The notes below the pieces were generated by a model. That model made no database searches and was not told the origin of the DNA. It saw nothing but the letters and a program-made list of their open reading frames with translations. Shown in pieces: positions 34,275-41,586 of a stretch of 64,000 bases of DNA. Position 1 is the stretch's first letter. Each line of letters begins with the position of its first letter. The stretch comes from Prosthecodimorpha hirschii (GTDB lineage: Bacteria; Pseudomonadota; Alphaproteobacteria; Rhizobiales; Ancalomicrobiaceae). The translations under genes and the position numbers were made by a program. Location: contig NZ_LJYW01000001.1 in the NCBI RefSeq assembly GCF_001305515.1, positions 482,307-546,306 on the forward strand. Reading direction: 5' to 3'.

Positions 34275-35656
34275 TGACGGCTCCGCGCGGAATCGAAGGT
34301 CTGGCGAAGAACGAGAAGTCGAAGCTTCTCGCGGACTTGAAAGCAAAGGCTCAAAATCGACGCGAACGCGACGGCGATGAGCCCGCCATGCTCGAGACGG
34401 CGCCGGTCGGTCCCAGGGCGTTCGATTTCTCGACCATGCCGCAGCACAAGCAACTGCGCATGATGGCGGCGGCGGCGGAGCTTTCGGGCATCGCCAACCC
34501 GTTCTTCCACGTCCATGAGGGCCGGGCCGGCGCGACCACGCTGTGCGGCAACCGGACGCTGCTCAACTTCGCGTCCTATAACTATCTCGGGCTGAACGGC
34601 CATCCGGAGGTTTCGGCGGCCGCCAAGGCGGCGATCGACCGCTACGGCACGACCGTCTCGGCGAGCCGTCTGGTCGCCGGCGAGCGGCCGATCCATCACG
34701 AGCTGGAGATGGCGCTGGCGCGCCTGCACGGCACCGAGGACGCGGTCGTCTTCGTCTCGGGCCATGCCACCAACGTCTCGACCATCGGCCACCTGATGGG
34801 GCCGAAGGATCTCATCCTGTGCGACGCGCTCAGCCACAATTCGATCGTCGAGGGCACCCGCATGTCGGGCGCCACGCGGCTGATGTTCGCCCATAACGAC
34901 CTCGACGCGCTCGAAGAGCATCTGACCCGCACGCGCTCGCGCCACGAACGCTGCCTGATCGTGGTCGAGGGGCTCTACAGCATGGACGGCGACATGCCGG
35001 ACCTGAAGCGGCTCGTGAACATCAAGCGCCGGCACGATGCCTGGCTGATGGTCGACGAGGCGCATTCGGCCGGCGTGCTCGGCGCGCATGGCCGTGGCCT
35101 CGCCGAGGAGCAGGGCGTCGATCCGAACGAGATCGAGATCTGGATGGGCACCCTGTCCAAATCCTTCGCGGCGGCCGGCGGCTATATCGCCGGCTCCCAT
35201 GCCCTGATCGAGATCCTGAAGGCGGGCGCGCCGGGCTTCGTCTTCTCGGTCGGCTTCCCACCGGCTTTGGCCGGGGCGGCGATCAAGTCGATCGAGCTCC
35301 TGGAGCGCGAGCCCTGGCGGGCGCAGAAGATCCGCACCAACGCCAAGCTGTTCCTCGAACTCTGCCGGGAGGCGGGTCTCGATACCGGTACCGCCATCAA
35401 TGCCGCCGTGGTGCCGGTGATCATCGGCGATTCCACCTCGGCGGTGATGTGCGCCAATCGCCTCTACGAGGCCGGCGTCAACGTGCTGCCGATCATCTTC
35501 CCGGCCGTGCCGGAGAAGCAGGCCCGCCTGCGCTTCTTCATCACCGCCGAGCATGACGAGGCGCAGATCCGCGAGACCGTCGCCATCGTCGATCGCGAAA
35601 TCCGCCAGATGCGCACCGAAATGCCGGCCTGGAAGCGGCTGGCCGGCGGCGGCTGA
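34274..35656 (+). CDS. rkpG: alpha-oxoamine synthase, RkpG-like
   Basis: A 460-residue PLP enzyme of the alpha-oxoamine synthase family (BioF, Kbl, serine palmitoyltransferase, HemA). About 60 extra N-terminal residues precede the catalytic fold. Landmarks are NFASYNYLGLNGHPEV, GTTVSASRLVAGERPIHHELE, MVDEAHSAGVLGAHGRG, and the PLP lysine in TLSKSFAAAGGY (Lys296). These enzymes decarboxylate an amino acid while condensing it with an acyl thioester. Start ATG overlaps the rkpA stop by one base, so acyl-ACP from RkpA is the likely acyl donor (inference), giving a long-chain aminoketone. It is too divergent in context to be biotin synthesis BioF. Confidence 0.87.
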   Translation: MTAPRGIEGLAKNEKSKLLADLKAKAQNRRERDGDEPAMLETAPVGPRAFDFSTMPQHKQLRMMAAAAELSGIANPFFHVHEGRAGATTLCGNRTLLNFASYNYLGLNGHPEVSAAAKAAIDRYGTTVSASRLVAGERPIHHELEMALARLHGTEDAVVFVSGHATNVSTIGHLMGPKDLILCDALSHNSIVEGTRMSGATRLMFAHNDLDALEEHLTRTRSRHERCLIVVEGLYSMDGDMPDLKRLVNIKRRHDAWLMVDEAHSAGVLGAHGRGLAEEQGVDPNEIEIWMGTLSKSFAAAGGYIAGSHALIEILKAGAPGFVFSVGFPPALAGAAIKSIELLEREPWRAQKIRTNAKLFLELCREAGLDTGTAINAAVVPVIIGDSTSAVMCANRLYEAGVNVLPIIFPAVPEKQARLRFFITAEHDEAQIRETVAIVDREIRQMRTEMPAWKRLAGGG

Positions 35657-35688
35657 CCAGCGTCGACCCCGCAACGCCACGACCTCGG

Positions 35689-35725
35689 CGCCGGCTGCAA
35701 TGCATTGCGGCCGGCGTTCGCTTTT
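35689..35725 (+). terminator. Rho-independent-like terminator after rkpG
   Basis: CGCCGGC (35689-35695) pairs with GCCGGCG (35710-35716); the loop itself contains the palindrome GCAATGCATTGC. TTCGCTTTT follows. It is 33 bp after the rkpG stop. Confidence 0.65.
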
Positions 35726-36047
35726 CGGCAGCCCCCTTCTGCCGACCGGCTCTCGTCCGCGGCCGAACACGCCATCTGACGGATGGCATCGCCATGCGGC
35801 GGACGGCTGCGCCGGCGCGTCCGACCCCGCCATAGGCCGACGCGCGACGCCTCCTGTTTGGGGGGCGGGCAGCGGCAAGGCGGCCACCGTCTCGGGCCAG
35901 AGGAGGCAGCACCCGAACCGCGCGGCCGTCGCTGCGGGCGGGCGGGGCCTCGGTTCCGGTGCCGGCCTCCCCTGACCGGAAGCGGCGATCGTCGTCCGAC
36001 CGCGGGACCCCGGCCGACAGAACGGCCGGGAGGCCCGCGATCCGGTT
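35726..36047. other. intergenic region without a recognised gene
   Basis: 322 bp of GC-rich sequence between the convergent rkpG and hydroxyproline epimerase genes. I see no supported coding sequence or known element beyond the rkpG terminator just before it. Confidence 0.4.
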
Positions 36048-36989
36048 CTACGCCGCGAGCGACACGATGCCGTTGGCGAAGGGATCGCCGGGATCGCGCA
36101 GCAGCGTCGCCTCGGCGACCACATAGGCGCGCCCGGTGATGCTCGGGATGACGCGGCCGGCCTCGTCCAGGCGGTAGCGGGCGGTGAAGCGGCTGCCGAC
36201 GATGCTCTCCTGGATCCAGTCCACGCCCGGCGCCAGCTTGCCGGCGGCGGCGAGACAGGCGAGCTTGGCGCTGGTGCCGGTGCCGCAGGGCGACCGGTCA
36301 TAGGCGCCGCCCGGGCAGAGCACGAAGTTGCGGCTCTGCGCATCGGCGGCGGCCGGGGGGCCGAAGAACTCGACATGATCGACGGCCGCGCCGTCCGTGC
36401 CGGTGATCCCGGCGGCGGCGAGTGCGCGCGAGACGGCCTCGGCAGCACGGGTCAGGCCGGGGATATGGGCCATCTCGAGCGGCAGCGGCGCGGTCTCGAC
36501 CAGGAAGAACCAATTGCCTCCCCAGGCGACATCGCCGACCACCCTGCCGAGCCCGTCGACCTCGACCGCCACGCCGGCGCGGTGCCGGAAGCTCGGCACA
36601 TTCTCGATCGTGACCGCGTTCGGGCCGTCGAGTTGGACCGTCACCGATCCCACCGGGGTCTCGAACCGGTGGCGGCCGGGGCCAATCCGCCCCATGCGGG
36701 CGAGCGTCACGGCCGCCCCGATCGTGGCGTGGCCGCACATGCCGAGATAGCCGGTATTGTTGAAGAAGATCAGTCCGGCCGCGGCCGTCGGATCCTCCGG
36801 TTCGCAGAGCAGCGCGCCGACCACGGCATCGCTGCCGCGCGGCTCGTTGACGGCGAAGCGGCGGTAGTCGTCGAAATTCCGGGCGAAGCGCTCGCGCCTG
36901 AGCGCGAGCGGGCCGGTGCCGAGCGGCGGGCCGCCGTCGACGATCAGGCGGGTGGGCTCGCCCTCGGTGTGCGAGTCGATCACGCGCAT
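36048..36989 (-). CDS. 4-hydroxyproline 2-epimerase (proline racemase family)
   Basis: A 313-residue cofactor-independent epimerase. The two catalytic cysteines are in MCGHATIGA (Cys85) and DRSPCGTGTSA (Cys235). Two cysteines indicate racemase/epimerase rather than the trans-3-hydroxyproline dehydratase, which has Ser at the first position. The N-terminus IDSHTEGEPTRLI is characteristic. Reaction: trans-4-hydroxy-L-proline to cis-4-hydroxy-D-proline, the first catabolic step. The neighbouring deaminase-like gene overlaps its start by 10 bases and supports hydroxyproline over proline. ATG at 36989; the frame upstream of it lies antisense to other genes and is not coding. Confidence 0.9.
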   Translation of the reverse strand: MRVIDSHTEGEPTRLIVDGGPPLGTGPLALRRERFARNFDDYRRFAVNEPRGSDAVVGALLCEPEDPTAAAGLIFFNNTGYLGMCGHATIGAAVTLARMGRIGPGRHRFETPVGSVTVQLDGPNAVTIENVPSFRHRAGVAVEVDGLGRVVGDVAWGGNWFFLVETAPLPLEMAHIPGLTRAAEAVSRALAAAGITGTDGAAVDHVEFFGPPAAADAQSRNFVLCPGGAYDRSPCGTGTSAKLACLAAAGKLAPGVDWIQESIVGSRFTARYRLDEAGRVIPSITGRAYVVAEATLLRDPGDPFANGIVSLAA

Positions 36990-37936
36990 CGGGCGAGCTC
37001 CGCCGCGCCGGTCCAGGACCGGTACCAGGTCTTGAACAGCTTCAGCTGGGTCTCGGCATAGCGCCGCTGGCTGGCGCTGAGCGCGTCGCTCGGATTGACA
37101 TGCAGCGCGTATTCCGGATTGCCTTCGAGCACCATCAGGTACTTGTAATAGAGTACCAGATCGACGCCTTCGTCGAAGGAGGACAGCACGCCGAGCGCCT
37201 GGTCGAGTTCGCCCGCCAGCCGGCGCGCGGTGGCATCGCCCGTCGCCGCCTGCCGGCACAGCGAGACCAGTTGCAGCACTTCGCGCGGCAGGACGTTGCC
37301 GATGCCCGTGATGGCACCGACGGCGCCGCAATTGACGAAGCCATGCACCACCTGGGTGTCGACGCCGACCAGCAGCATCACGTCCGGATCGTGGCCGGTG
37401 ATGTGCTCGGCCGCATAGCGCAGCGAGGCCGCGCCGCCGAATTCCTTGAAGCCGACCAGATGCGGATGGCGCGCGCGCAGGTCGAAGAACAGGTCGGCGC
37501 GGGTCTCGAAGCCATAATAGGGGCTGTTGTAGATGACCGACGGCAGGCCCTCGCCGGCGGCCAGCACCTCGTCGAAATGCGCGCGCTGGGCCGCCATCGA
37601 AGCGCCACGCGACAGGACGCGCGGGATCAGCATCAGGCCCTGGGCACCGACCGCGCGGGCATGGGCGGCGAGAGCGGCCGCCCGCTTCGGGTTCTGCGCC
37701 CCGGTGCCGACCACCACCGGCAGGCCGGCGGCGACGAGGCGTTCGACGCCGGTCATGCGCTGTTCGTCGGTCAGGAGCGGCCAGTCGCCCATCGACCCGC
37801 AATAGACCACCGCCGACATGCCCGCCTGGACCAGGTCCCGGCCCTTGCGAACGAGGGCATCGAAATCGGGTTCGCGATCCGCCGTCACGGGCGTCATCAA
37901 GGCCGGCATCGTGCCGCGGAAAATGGTGGCCGACAT
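36980..37936 (-). CDS. 1-pyrroline-4-hydroxy-2-carboxylate deaminase-like (DapA family)
   Basis: A 318-residue class I aldolase-fold protein of the dihydrodipicolinate synthase family. Schiff-base Lys164 is in VGFKEFGG; the proton-relay Tyr136 is in VIYNSPYYG. The segment AGMSAVVYCGSMGDWPLL replaces the usual GTTGE loop of DapA and matches the rhizobial hydroxyproline-pathway deaminase as I remember it. Expected reaction: deamination and dehydration of 1-pyrroline-4-hydroxy-2-carboxylate to alpha-ketoglutarate semialdehyde. ATG at 37936 has GGAGGG five bases upstream, better than ATG 37948. Operon with the epimerase. The D-hydroxyproline oxidase and semialdehyde dehydrogenase are not in this window. 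Confidence 0.85.
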   Translation of the reverse strand: MSATIFRGTMPALMTPVTADREPDFDALVRKGRDLVQAGMSAVVYCGSMGDWPLLTDEQRMTGVERLVAAGLPVVVGTGAQNPKRAAALAAHARAVGAQGLMLIPRVLSRGASMAAQRAHFDEVLAAGEGLPSVIYNSPYYGFETRADLFFDLRARHPHLVGFKEFGGAASLRYAAEHITGHDPDVMLLVGVDTQVVHGFVNCGAVGAITGIGNVLPREVLQLVSLCRQAATGDATARRLAGELDQALGVLSSFDEGVDLVLYYKYLMVLEGNPEYALHVNPSDALSASQRRYAETQLKLFKTWYRSWTGAAELARCA

Positions 37937-37986
37937 GCATCCCTCCATGCCGCGGCAGACCGTCCGGGGCCACCGCGCTTGTCTCG

Positions 37987-38886
37987 ATGGCTGCGATCAT
38001 GTCAGCATCGCCGGGAAGCGGTCTTGTCCGAACCCGGGCCGCACAATCCGGAATCGGCACAAGCGTGCAGCGGCCCCAGACCAAGCCCCGTCCCGCCCCC
38101 GAAGGCCCTGCCCTGGGCGCCCCCGCCTGCAACGCCGCTGCCTGCGATCCGTCGCCCCTGCTGTCGCGGCTCGGCCGTCCCTTCGTCTGCGAGGACCTGT
38201 TCGACGCGATCGGCGACACGGTCTTCTTCGTGAAGGATGCCGCCGGTCGCTACGTGACGGTCAACCGGACGCTCGCCGCGCGCTCCGGCCGGGCCCGCAA
38301 GGAGGACCTGATCGGGCTGACGGCCGCAGAGGTCTTTCCCGGCATTCTCGGCCGGCGCATCGCCGAGCAGGACCGGCGCGTCATTGCCGACCGGGAGCCG
38401 ATCCACGGCAAGCTGGAACTGCATCTCTATCCCGGCGGCGCCGAGGACTGGTGCCTGACCTGGAAGGAGCCGATCGTCGGCGACGACCAGGCCGTGATCG
38501 GGCTGACCGGCATCTCGCGCGATCTGCAGCCGATCGGCGGTGCGGGCCGCGACATGAGCAATCTCTCGCGGGTGATCGATCATATCGAAGCCGAAATGGA
38601 CAAGCCGTTGCGCATCGACGACCTGGCCGCCCGCGCCGGCCTGACCGCGCACCAGCTCGATGCGCGCATGCGCAGCCTGTTCGGGCTCTCGGTGCGCCAA
38701 TATCTGATCCGGGCGCGCATCGAACGCGCCTGCAGCCGGCTGCGCCTGACCGACGCGCCGATCGTCAGCATCGCCCTCGACTGCGGCTATGCCGACCAGG
38801 CCGCCTTCACGCGCCAGTTCCGCAAATCGGTCGGCATCACGCCCGCCCAATACCAGCGCCATCACGCCGGTACCCGGGGGCCGTGA
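37987..38886 (+). CDS. PAS domain-containing AraC family transcriptional regulator
   Basis: A 299-residue regulator. After a ~60-residue low-complexity N-terminus comes a PAS-like domain (about 65-180) starting DLFDAIGDTVFFVKDAAGRY. The C-terminal AraC domain (about 195-295) has two HTH motifs: DDLAARAGLTAHQLDARMRS and SIALDCGYADQAAFTRQFRK, with the family signature GITPAQYQRHH. It is divergent, 50 bp from the hydroxyproline deaminase start, so it most likely controls that operon. The PAS sensor suggests a bound ligand, possibly hydroxyproline or an intermediate (inference). The start could be later than 37987. Confidence 0.88.
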   Translation: MAAIMSASPGSGLVRTRAAQSGIGTSVQRPQTKPRPAPEGPALGAPACNAAACDPSPLLSRLGRPFVCEDLFDAIGDTVFFVKDAAGRYVTVNRTLAARSGRARKEDLIGLTAAEVFPGILGRRIAEQDRRVIADREPIHGKLELHLYPGGAEDWCLTWKEPIVGDDQAVIGLTGISRDLQPIGGAGRDMSNLSRVIDHIEAEMDKPLRIDDLAARAGLTAHQLDARMRSLFGLSVRQYLIRARIERACSRLRLTDAPIVSIALDCGYADQAAFTRQFRKSVGITPAQYQRHHAGTRGP

Positions 38887-38937
38887 ACGGCGCGGGGCGG
38901 CGGTCGGCGATGCGCCGGGACGGGCGGAAAATGGTCC

Positions 38938-38968
38938 TTGACTTCGAGCGCGCTCGAACCCGTAGCGT
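38938..38968 (+). promoter_or_regulatory. MerR-type promoter with 19-bp spacer and palindromic operator
   Basis: TTGACT (38938-38943) and TAGCGT (38963-38968) are separated by exactly 19 bp, the elongated spacing typical of MerR-activated promoters. The spacer contains the perfect palindrome TTCGAGCGCGCTCGAA (38943-38958). It lies just upstream of a merR-family gene, so autoregulation is expected. Confidence 0.75.
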
Positions 38969-38998
38969 CCCGGGTGTCGAGACGGAAGGCAGGCTTTC

Positions 38999-39490
38999 AT
39001 GAAGATCGGCGAACTGGCCCGGCGCTCGGGACTGTCGGCACACACGATCCGCTACTACGAGCGGATCGGGCTCCTGCCCTATGCCGATCGGGACGGTTCG
39101 CGCCAGCGCGACTACGACGCCTCGATCCTGACCTGGATCGAGTTTCTCTCCCGGCTGAAGACGACCGGCATGCCGATCCGCGAGATGCTGCGCTATGCGG
39201 CCTTGCGGGCGGCGGGGCCGGCGACGGGCTCAGAGCGGCAGCACCTGCTCGAGGCCCACCGGGAGACGGTCCGCGCCCGCATCGCCGAATGGCAGGCCTG
39301 CCTCGCCGTCCTCGACGCCAAGATCGCCGGCTATGCCGACGCCGAGACGAGGATCGACGACCATGCTGCATCCCTCCATCCCGAACGCCCCCAGCCCGAA
39401 CGCCCCCTGCCCGGCCGCCCCGCTTCCGGCCGGCTCCCTTCCAGTGGAACCCGAAAGCCGGCTCGAACGCGGTCGGCGCGCGCTGGCTGA
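38999..39490 (+). CDS. MerR family transcriptional regulator
   Basis: A 163-residue regulator. The N-terminal winged HTH is MKIGELARRSGLSAHTIRYY then ERIGLLPYADRDGSRQRDYD, followed by the wing region and a dimerising helix (LLEAHRETVRARIAEWQACL). There are no clustered Cys residues of metal sensors, so an organic ligand or redox cue is more likely. The last ~35 residues are Pro/Arg-rich and lie over the start of the next gene in another frame, so the stop may be later than the functional end of the protein. ATG at 38999 has GGAAGGCAGG upstream. Confidence 0.88.
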   Translation: MKIGELARRSGLSAHTIRYYERIGLLPYADRDGSRQRDYDASILTWIEFLSRLKTTGMPIREMLRYAALRAAGPATGSERQHLLEAHRETVRARIAEWQACLAVLDAKIAGYADAETRIDDHAASLHPERPQPERPLPGRPASGRLPSSGTRKPARTRSARAG

Positions 39491-39836
39491 GATCGACGGC
39501 ACTGCCGGCACGGCGGTGATCGCCGCGCTCGCCGACATCGCGCCGGACTTCGCCACCTATCTGTTCGAGTTCCCGTTCGGCGACATCTATTCCCGCCCGG
39601 GACTGGGCCTGCGCGAACGCGAGATCGCCACCATCGCGGCGCTGGCGGCGCTCGGCAATGCCGCCCCGCAGTTGGAGGTCCATATCGAGGCCGGCCTCAA
39701 TGTCGGCCTGACCAGAACCGAGATCGTTGAGGTGCTGATGCAGATGGCCGTCTATGCCGGCTTTCCGGCAGCCCTCAACGGCCTCTTCGCCGCCAAGGCG
39801 GTGTTCGCCCGGCGCGCGGCGCGGGGCGAAGCCTGA
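39363..39836 (+). CDS. carboxymuconolactone decarboxylase family protein
   Basis: A 157-residue protein of the CMD/AhpD-like alpha-helical family. The conserved core is LREREIATIAALAALGNAAPQ, followed by LEVHIEAGLNVGLTRTEIVE and QMAVYAGFPAALNGL. No CxxC is present, so it is not an AhpD-type peroxidase partner; it fits gamma-carboxymuconolactone-decarboxylase-like proteins, which often lie beside MerR regulators. The N-terminal ~30 residues are Pro/Ala/Asn repeats (PNAPSPNAPCPAAPLPAG). Its ATG at 39363 lies 128 bases inside the merR gene in a different frame; a start further downstream is possible but no good one is seen. Confidence 0.82.
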   Translation: MLHPSIPNAPSPNAPCPAAPLPAGSLPVEPESRLERGRRALAEIDGTAGTAVIAALADIAPDFATYLFEFPFGDIYSRPGLGLREREIATIAALAALGNAAPQLEVHIEAGLNVGLTRTEIVEVLMQMAVYAGFPAALNGLFAAKAVFARRAARGEA

Positions 39837-39847
39837 TTGGGACGACC

Positions 39848-41470
39848 TCAGCGGCCGCGCGCATCCTCGATCACCATGGCGGCGCCCTTGTCGGCGATCA
39901 TGATGGTCGGCGTGTTGGTGTTGCCGGAGGTGATGGTCGGCATCACCGAGGCGTCGATCACCCTGAGCCCGGCCACGCCATAGACGCGCAAGCGCTCGTC
40001 GACGACCGCCGTCGGATCGCTCGGCAAGCCCATCTTGGCCGTGCCGACCGGGTGGAAGATGGTCGTGCCGATGTCGCCGGCGGCCTTGGCGAGCGCGGCA
40101 TCGTCGTCGCCGACGGCCGGCCCGGGGAGATATTCCTCGGGCCGGAAGCGGGCGACGGCCGGCTGCTTCATCAGCCGGCGGGTGACCCGGATGGCATCGG
40201 CGGCGATCAGGCGGTCGGCCTCGGTGGCCAGATAGTTCGGCGCGATCACCGGCTTGGCCGCGGGATCGGCGGAGCGCAAGCGCACGCTGCCGCGCGAGGT
40301 CGGGCGCAGGTTGCAGGCCGAGACCGTGATCGCCGGGAAGCGGTGCAGCGGATCGCCGAACTTCTCCAGCGACAGCGGCTGGATGTGGAACTCGATGTCG
40401 GCCCGCTCCGCGGACGGGTTGGACCGGGTGAAGATGCCGAGTTGCGACGGCGCCATGGTCAGCGGGCCGCTTTGGAAGGCGGCGAACTCGAGCCCCATCA
40501 GGGCCCGGCCGACCAGCGAATGGTAGGTCTCGTTGAGCGTCTTGACGCCCGTGACCTTGTAGATCGCCCGCTGCTGCAGGTGGTCCTGCAGGTTGCCGCC
40601 GACACCGATCCGCTCGACCCGGGTTTCGATCCCGTGCTCGGCCAGCCAGTCGGGCCGGCCGATGCCGGACAGTTGCAGGATCTGCGCGGAGCCGAGCGAG
40701 CCGGCCGCCAGGATGACCTCCCCGCGGCAGCGCACCGTCTTCGTCTCGCCGCCCTGCCGGAACCGGACGCCGACCGCCCGCCCCTGCTCGACCAGCACCT
40801 GCTCGACCAGCACGGAGGTCAGCAGGCGCAGGTTCGGTCGCTTCAGGACCGGCTTCAGGAAGGCGCGCGCGGTCGACCAGCGGAAGCCGCGCTTCTGATT
40901 GACATGGAAATAGCCGACGCCCTCGTTGTCGCCGGTGTTGAAGTCGCGCGTGCGCGGTACGCCCATCTCCTCGGCCGCGGTGGCGACCGCATCGAGCACG
41001 TCCCAGCGCAGGCGCGGCGGCTCGACCCGCCACTCGCCGCCGGTGCCGTGATGCTCGCTGTCGCCCATGAAGTGGTCGTCGAGGCGGCGGAAGACCGGGG
41101 CCACGTCGTCCCAGCCCCAGCCGGAGAGACCGAGCTGGCGCCAGTGGTCATAGTCGGCCGCCTGTCCGCGCATCGAGATCATGGCGTTGATGGCCGAACA
41201 GCCACCGATCACCTTGCCGCGCGGATAGCGCAGCGAACGGCCGTTGAGCCCCGGCTCCTTCTCGGTCTCGAACATCCAGTCCGAGCGCGGATTGCCGATC
41301 GCGAAGAGATAGCCGACGGGAATGTGGAACCAGATCCAGTTGTCCCAGCCGCCCCCTTCGAGCACGAGGACGCGCTTGGAGGCATCGGCGGACAGCCGGT
41401 TCGCCAGAACGCAGCCGGCCGAGCCCGCCCCGACGACGATATAATCGTAGTCCCCATCGATGCTTGTCAT
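39848..41470 (-). CDS. GMC family FAD-dependent oxidoreductase (choline dehydrogenase-like)
   Basis: A 540-residue flavoprotein. The N-terminal FAD-binding motif is YIVVGAGSAGCVLANRL (near residue 10). GMC signature 1 is GKVIGGCSAINAMISMRG, and signature 2 is AAGSLGSAQILQLSGIG. The C-terminal active-site region has IFHPVGTAKMG (catalytic His) and GNTNTPTIMIADKGA (Asn). Closest in style to alcohol/choline dehydrogenases and polyethylene-glycol dehydrogenase-like enzymes; the alcohol substrate is unknown. ATG at 41470 is preceded by GAGGAGA. Convergent with the CMD-family gene, 11 bp apart. Confidence 0.92.
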   Translation of the reverse strand: MTSIDGDYDYIVVGAGSAGCVLANRLSADASKRVLVLEGGGWDNWIWFHIPVGYLFAIGNPRSDWMFETEKEPGLNGRSLRYPRGKVIGGCSAINAMISMRGQAADYDHWRQLGLSGWGWDDVAPVFRRLDDHFMGDSEHHGTGGEWRVEPPRLRWDVLDAVATAAEEMGVPRTRDFNTGDNEGVGYFHVNQKRGFRWSTARAFLKPVLKRPNLRLLTSVLVEQVLVEQGRAVGVRFRQGGETKTVRCRGEVILAAGSLGSAQILQLSGIGRPDWLAEHGIETRVERIGVGGNLQDHLQQRAIYKVTGVKTLNETYHSLVGRALMGLEFAAFQSGPLTMAPSQLGIFTRSNPSAERADIEFHIQPLSLEKFGDPLHRFPAITVSACNLRPTSRGSVRLRSADPAAKPVIAPNYLATEADRLIAADAIRVTRRLMKQPAVARFRPEEYLPGPAVGDDDAALAKAAGDIGTTIFHPVGTAKMGLPSDPTAVVDERLRVYGVAGLRVIDASVMPTITSGNTNTPTIMIADKGAAMVIEDARGR

Positions 41471-41534
41471 TCCCGGCCATCTCCTCGCCGCCTCTCGCGG
41501 GCGGATCGACGACATGTGCCATGCCGTCGCACCC

Positions 41535-41586
41535 GCCCGCAATCCGGATTGCGGGCAGGTGCCGGCGATCGGGCGGCGAGGCCGCC
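41535..41586. other. two adjacent strong hairpins after the protease genes
   Basis: 41535-41556 is a perfect 22-base palindrome (arms GCCCGCAATCC / GGATTGCGGGC). 41570-41586 is GGGCGGC-GAG-GCCGCCC, ending one base before the protease stop. They may terminate the protease operon (minus strand), although there is no T-run, or bind a dimeric regulator of the GMC gene. Confidence 0.5.

Noticed and set aside
29148-34346. Very long open frame (1732 codons) on the minus strand opposite the lipid synthase gene
   Set aside because: It is antisense to a fully motif-supported synthase, rich in Arg/Gly/Asp/His shadow composition, and has no domains; such frames arise from strong G/C preference at codon position three.
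36048-38219. Apparent 723-residue fusion extending the hydroxyproline epimerase upstream
   Set aside because: The extra N-terminal part is out-of-frame sequence of the deaminase and antisense of the AraC gene; ATG 36989 gives the complete epimerase.
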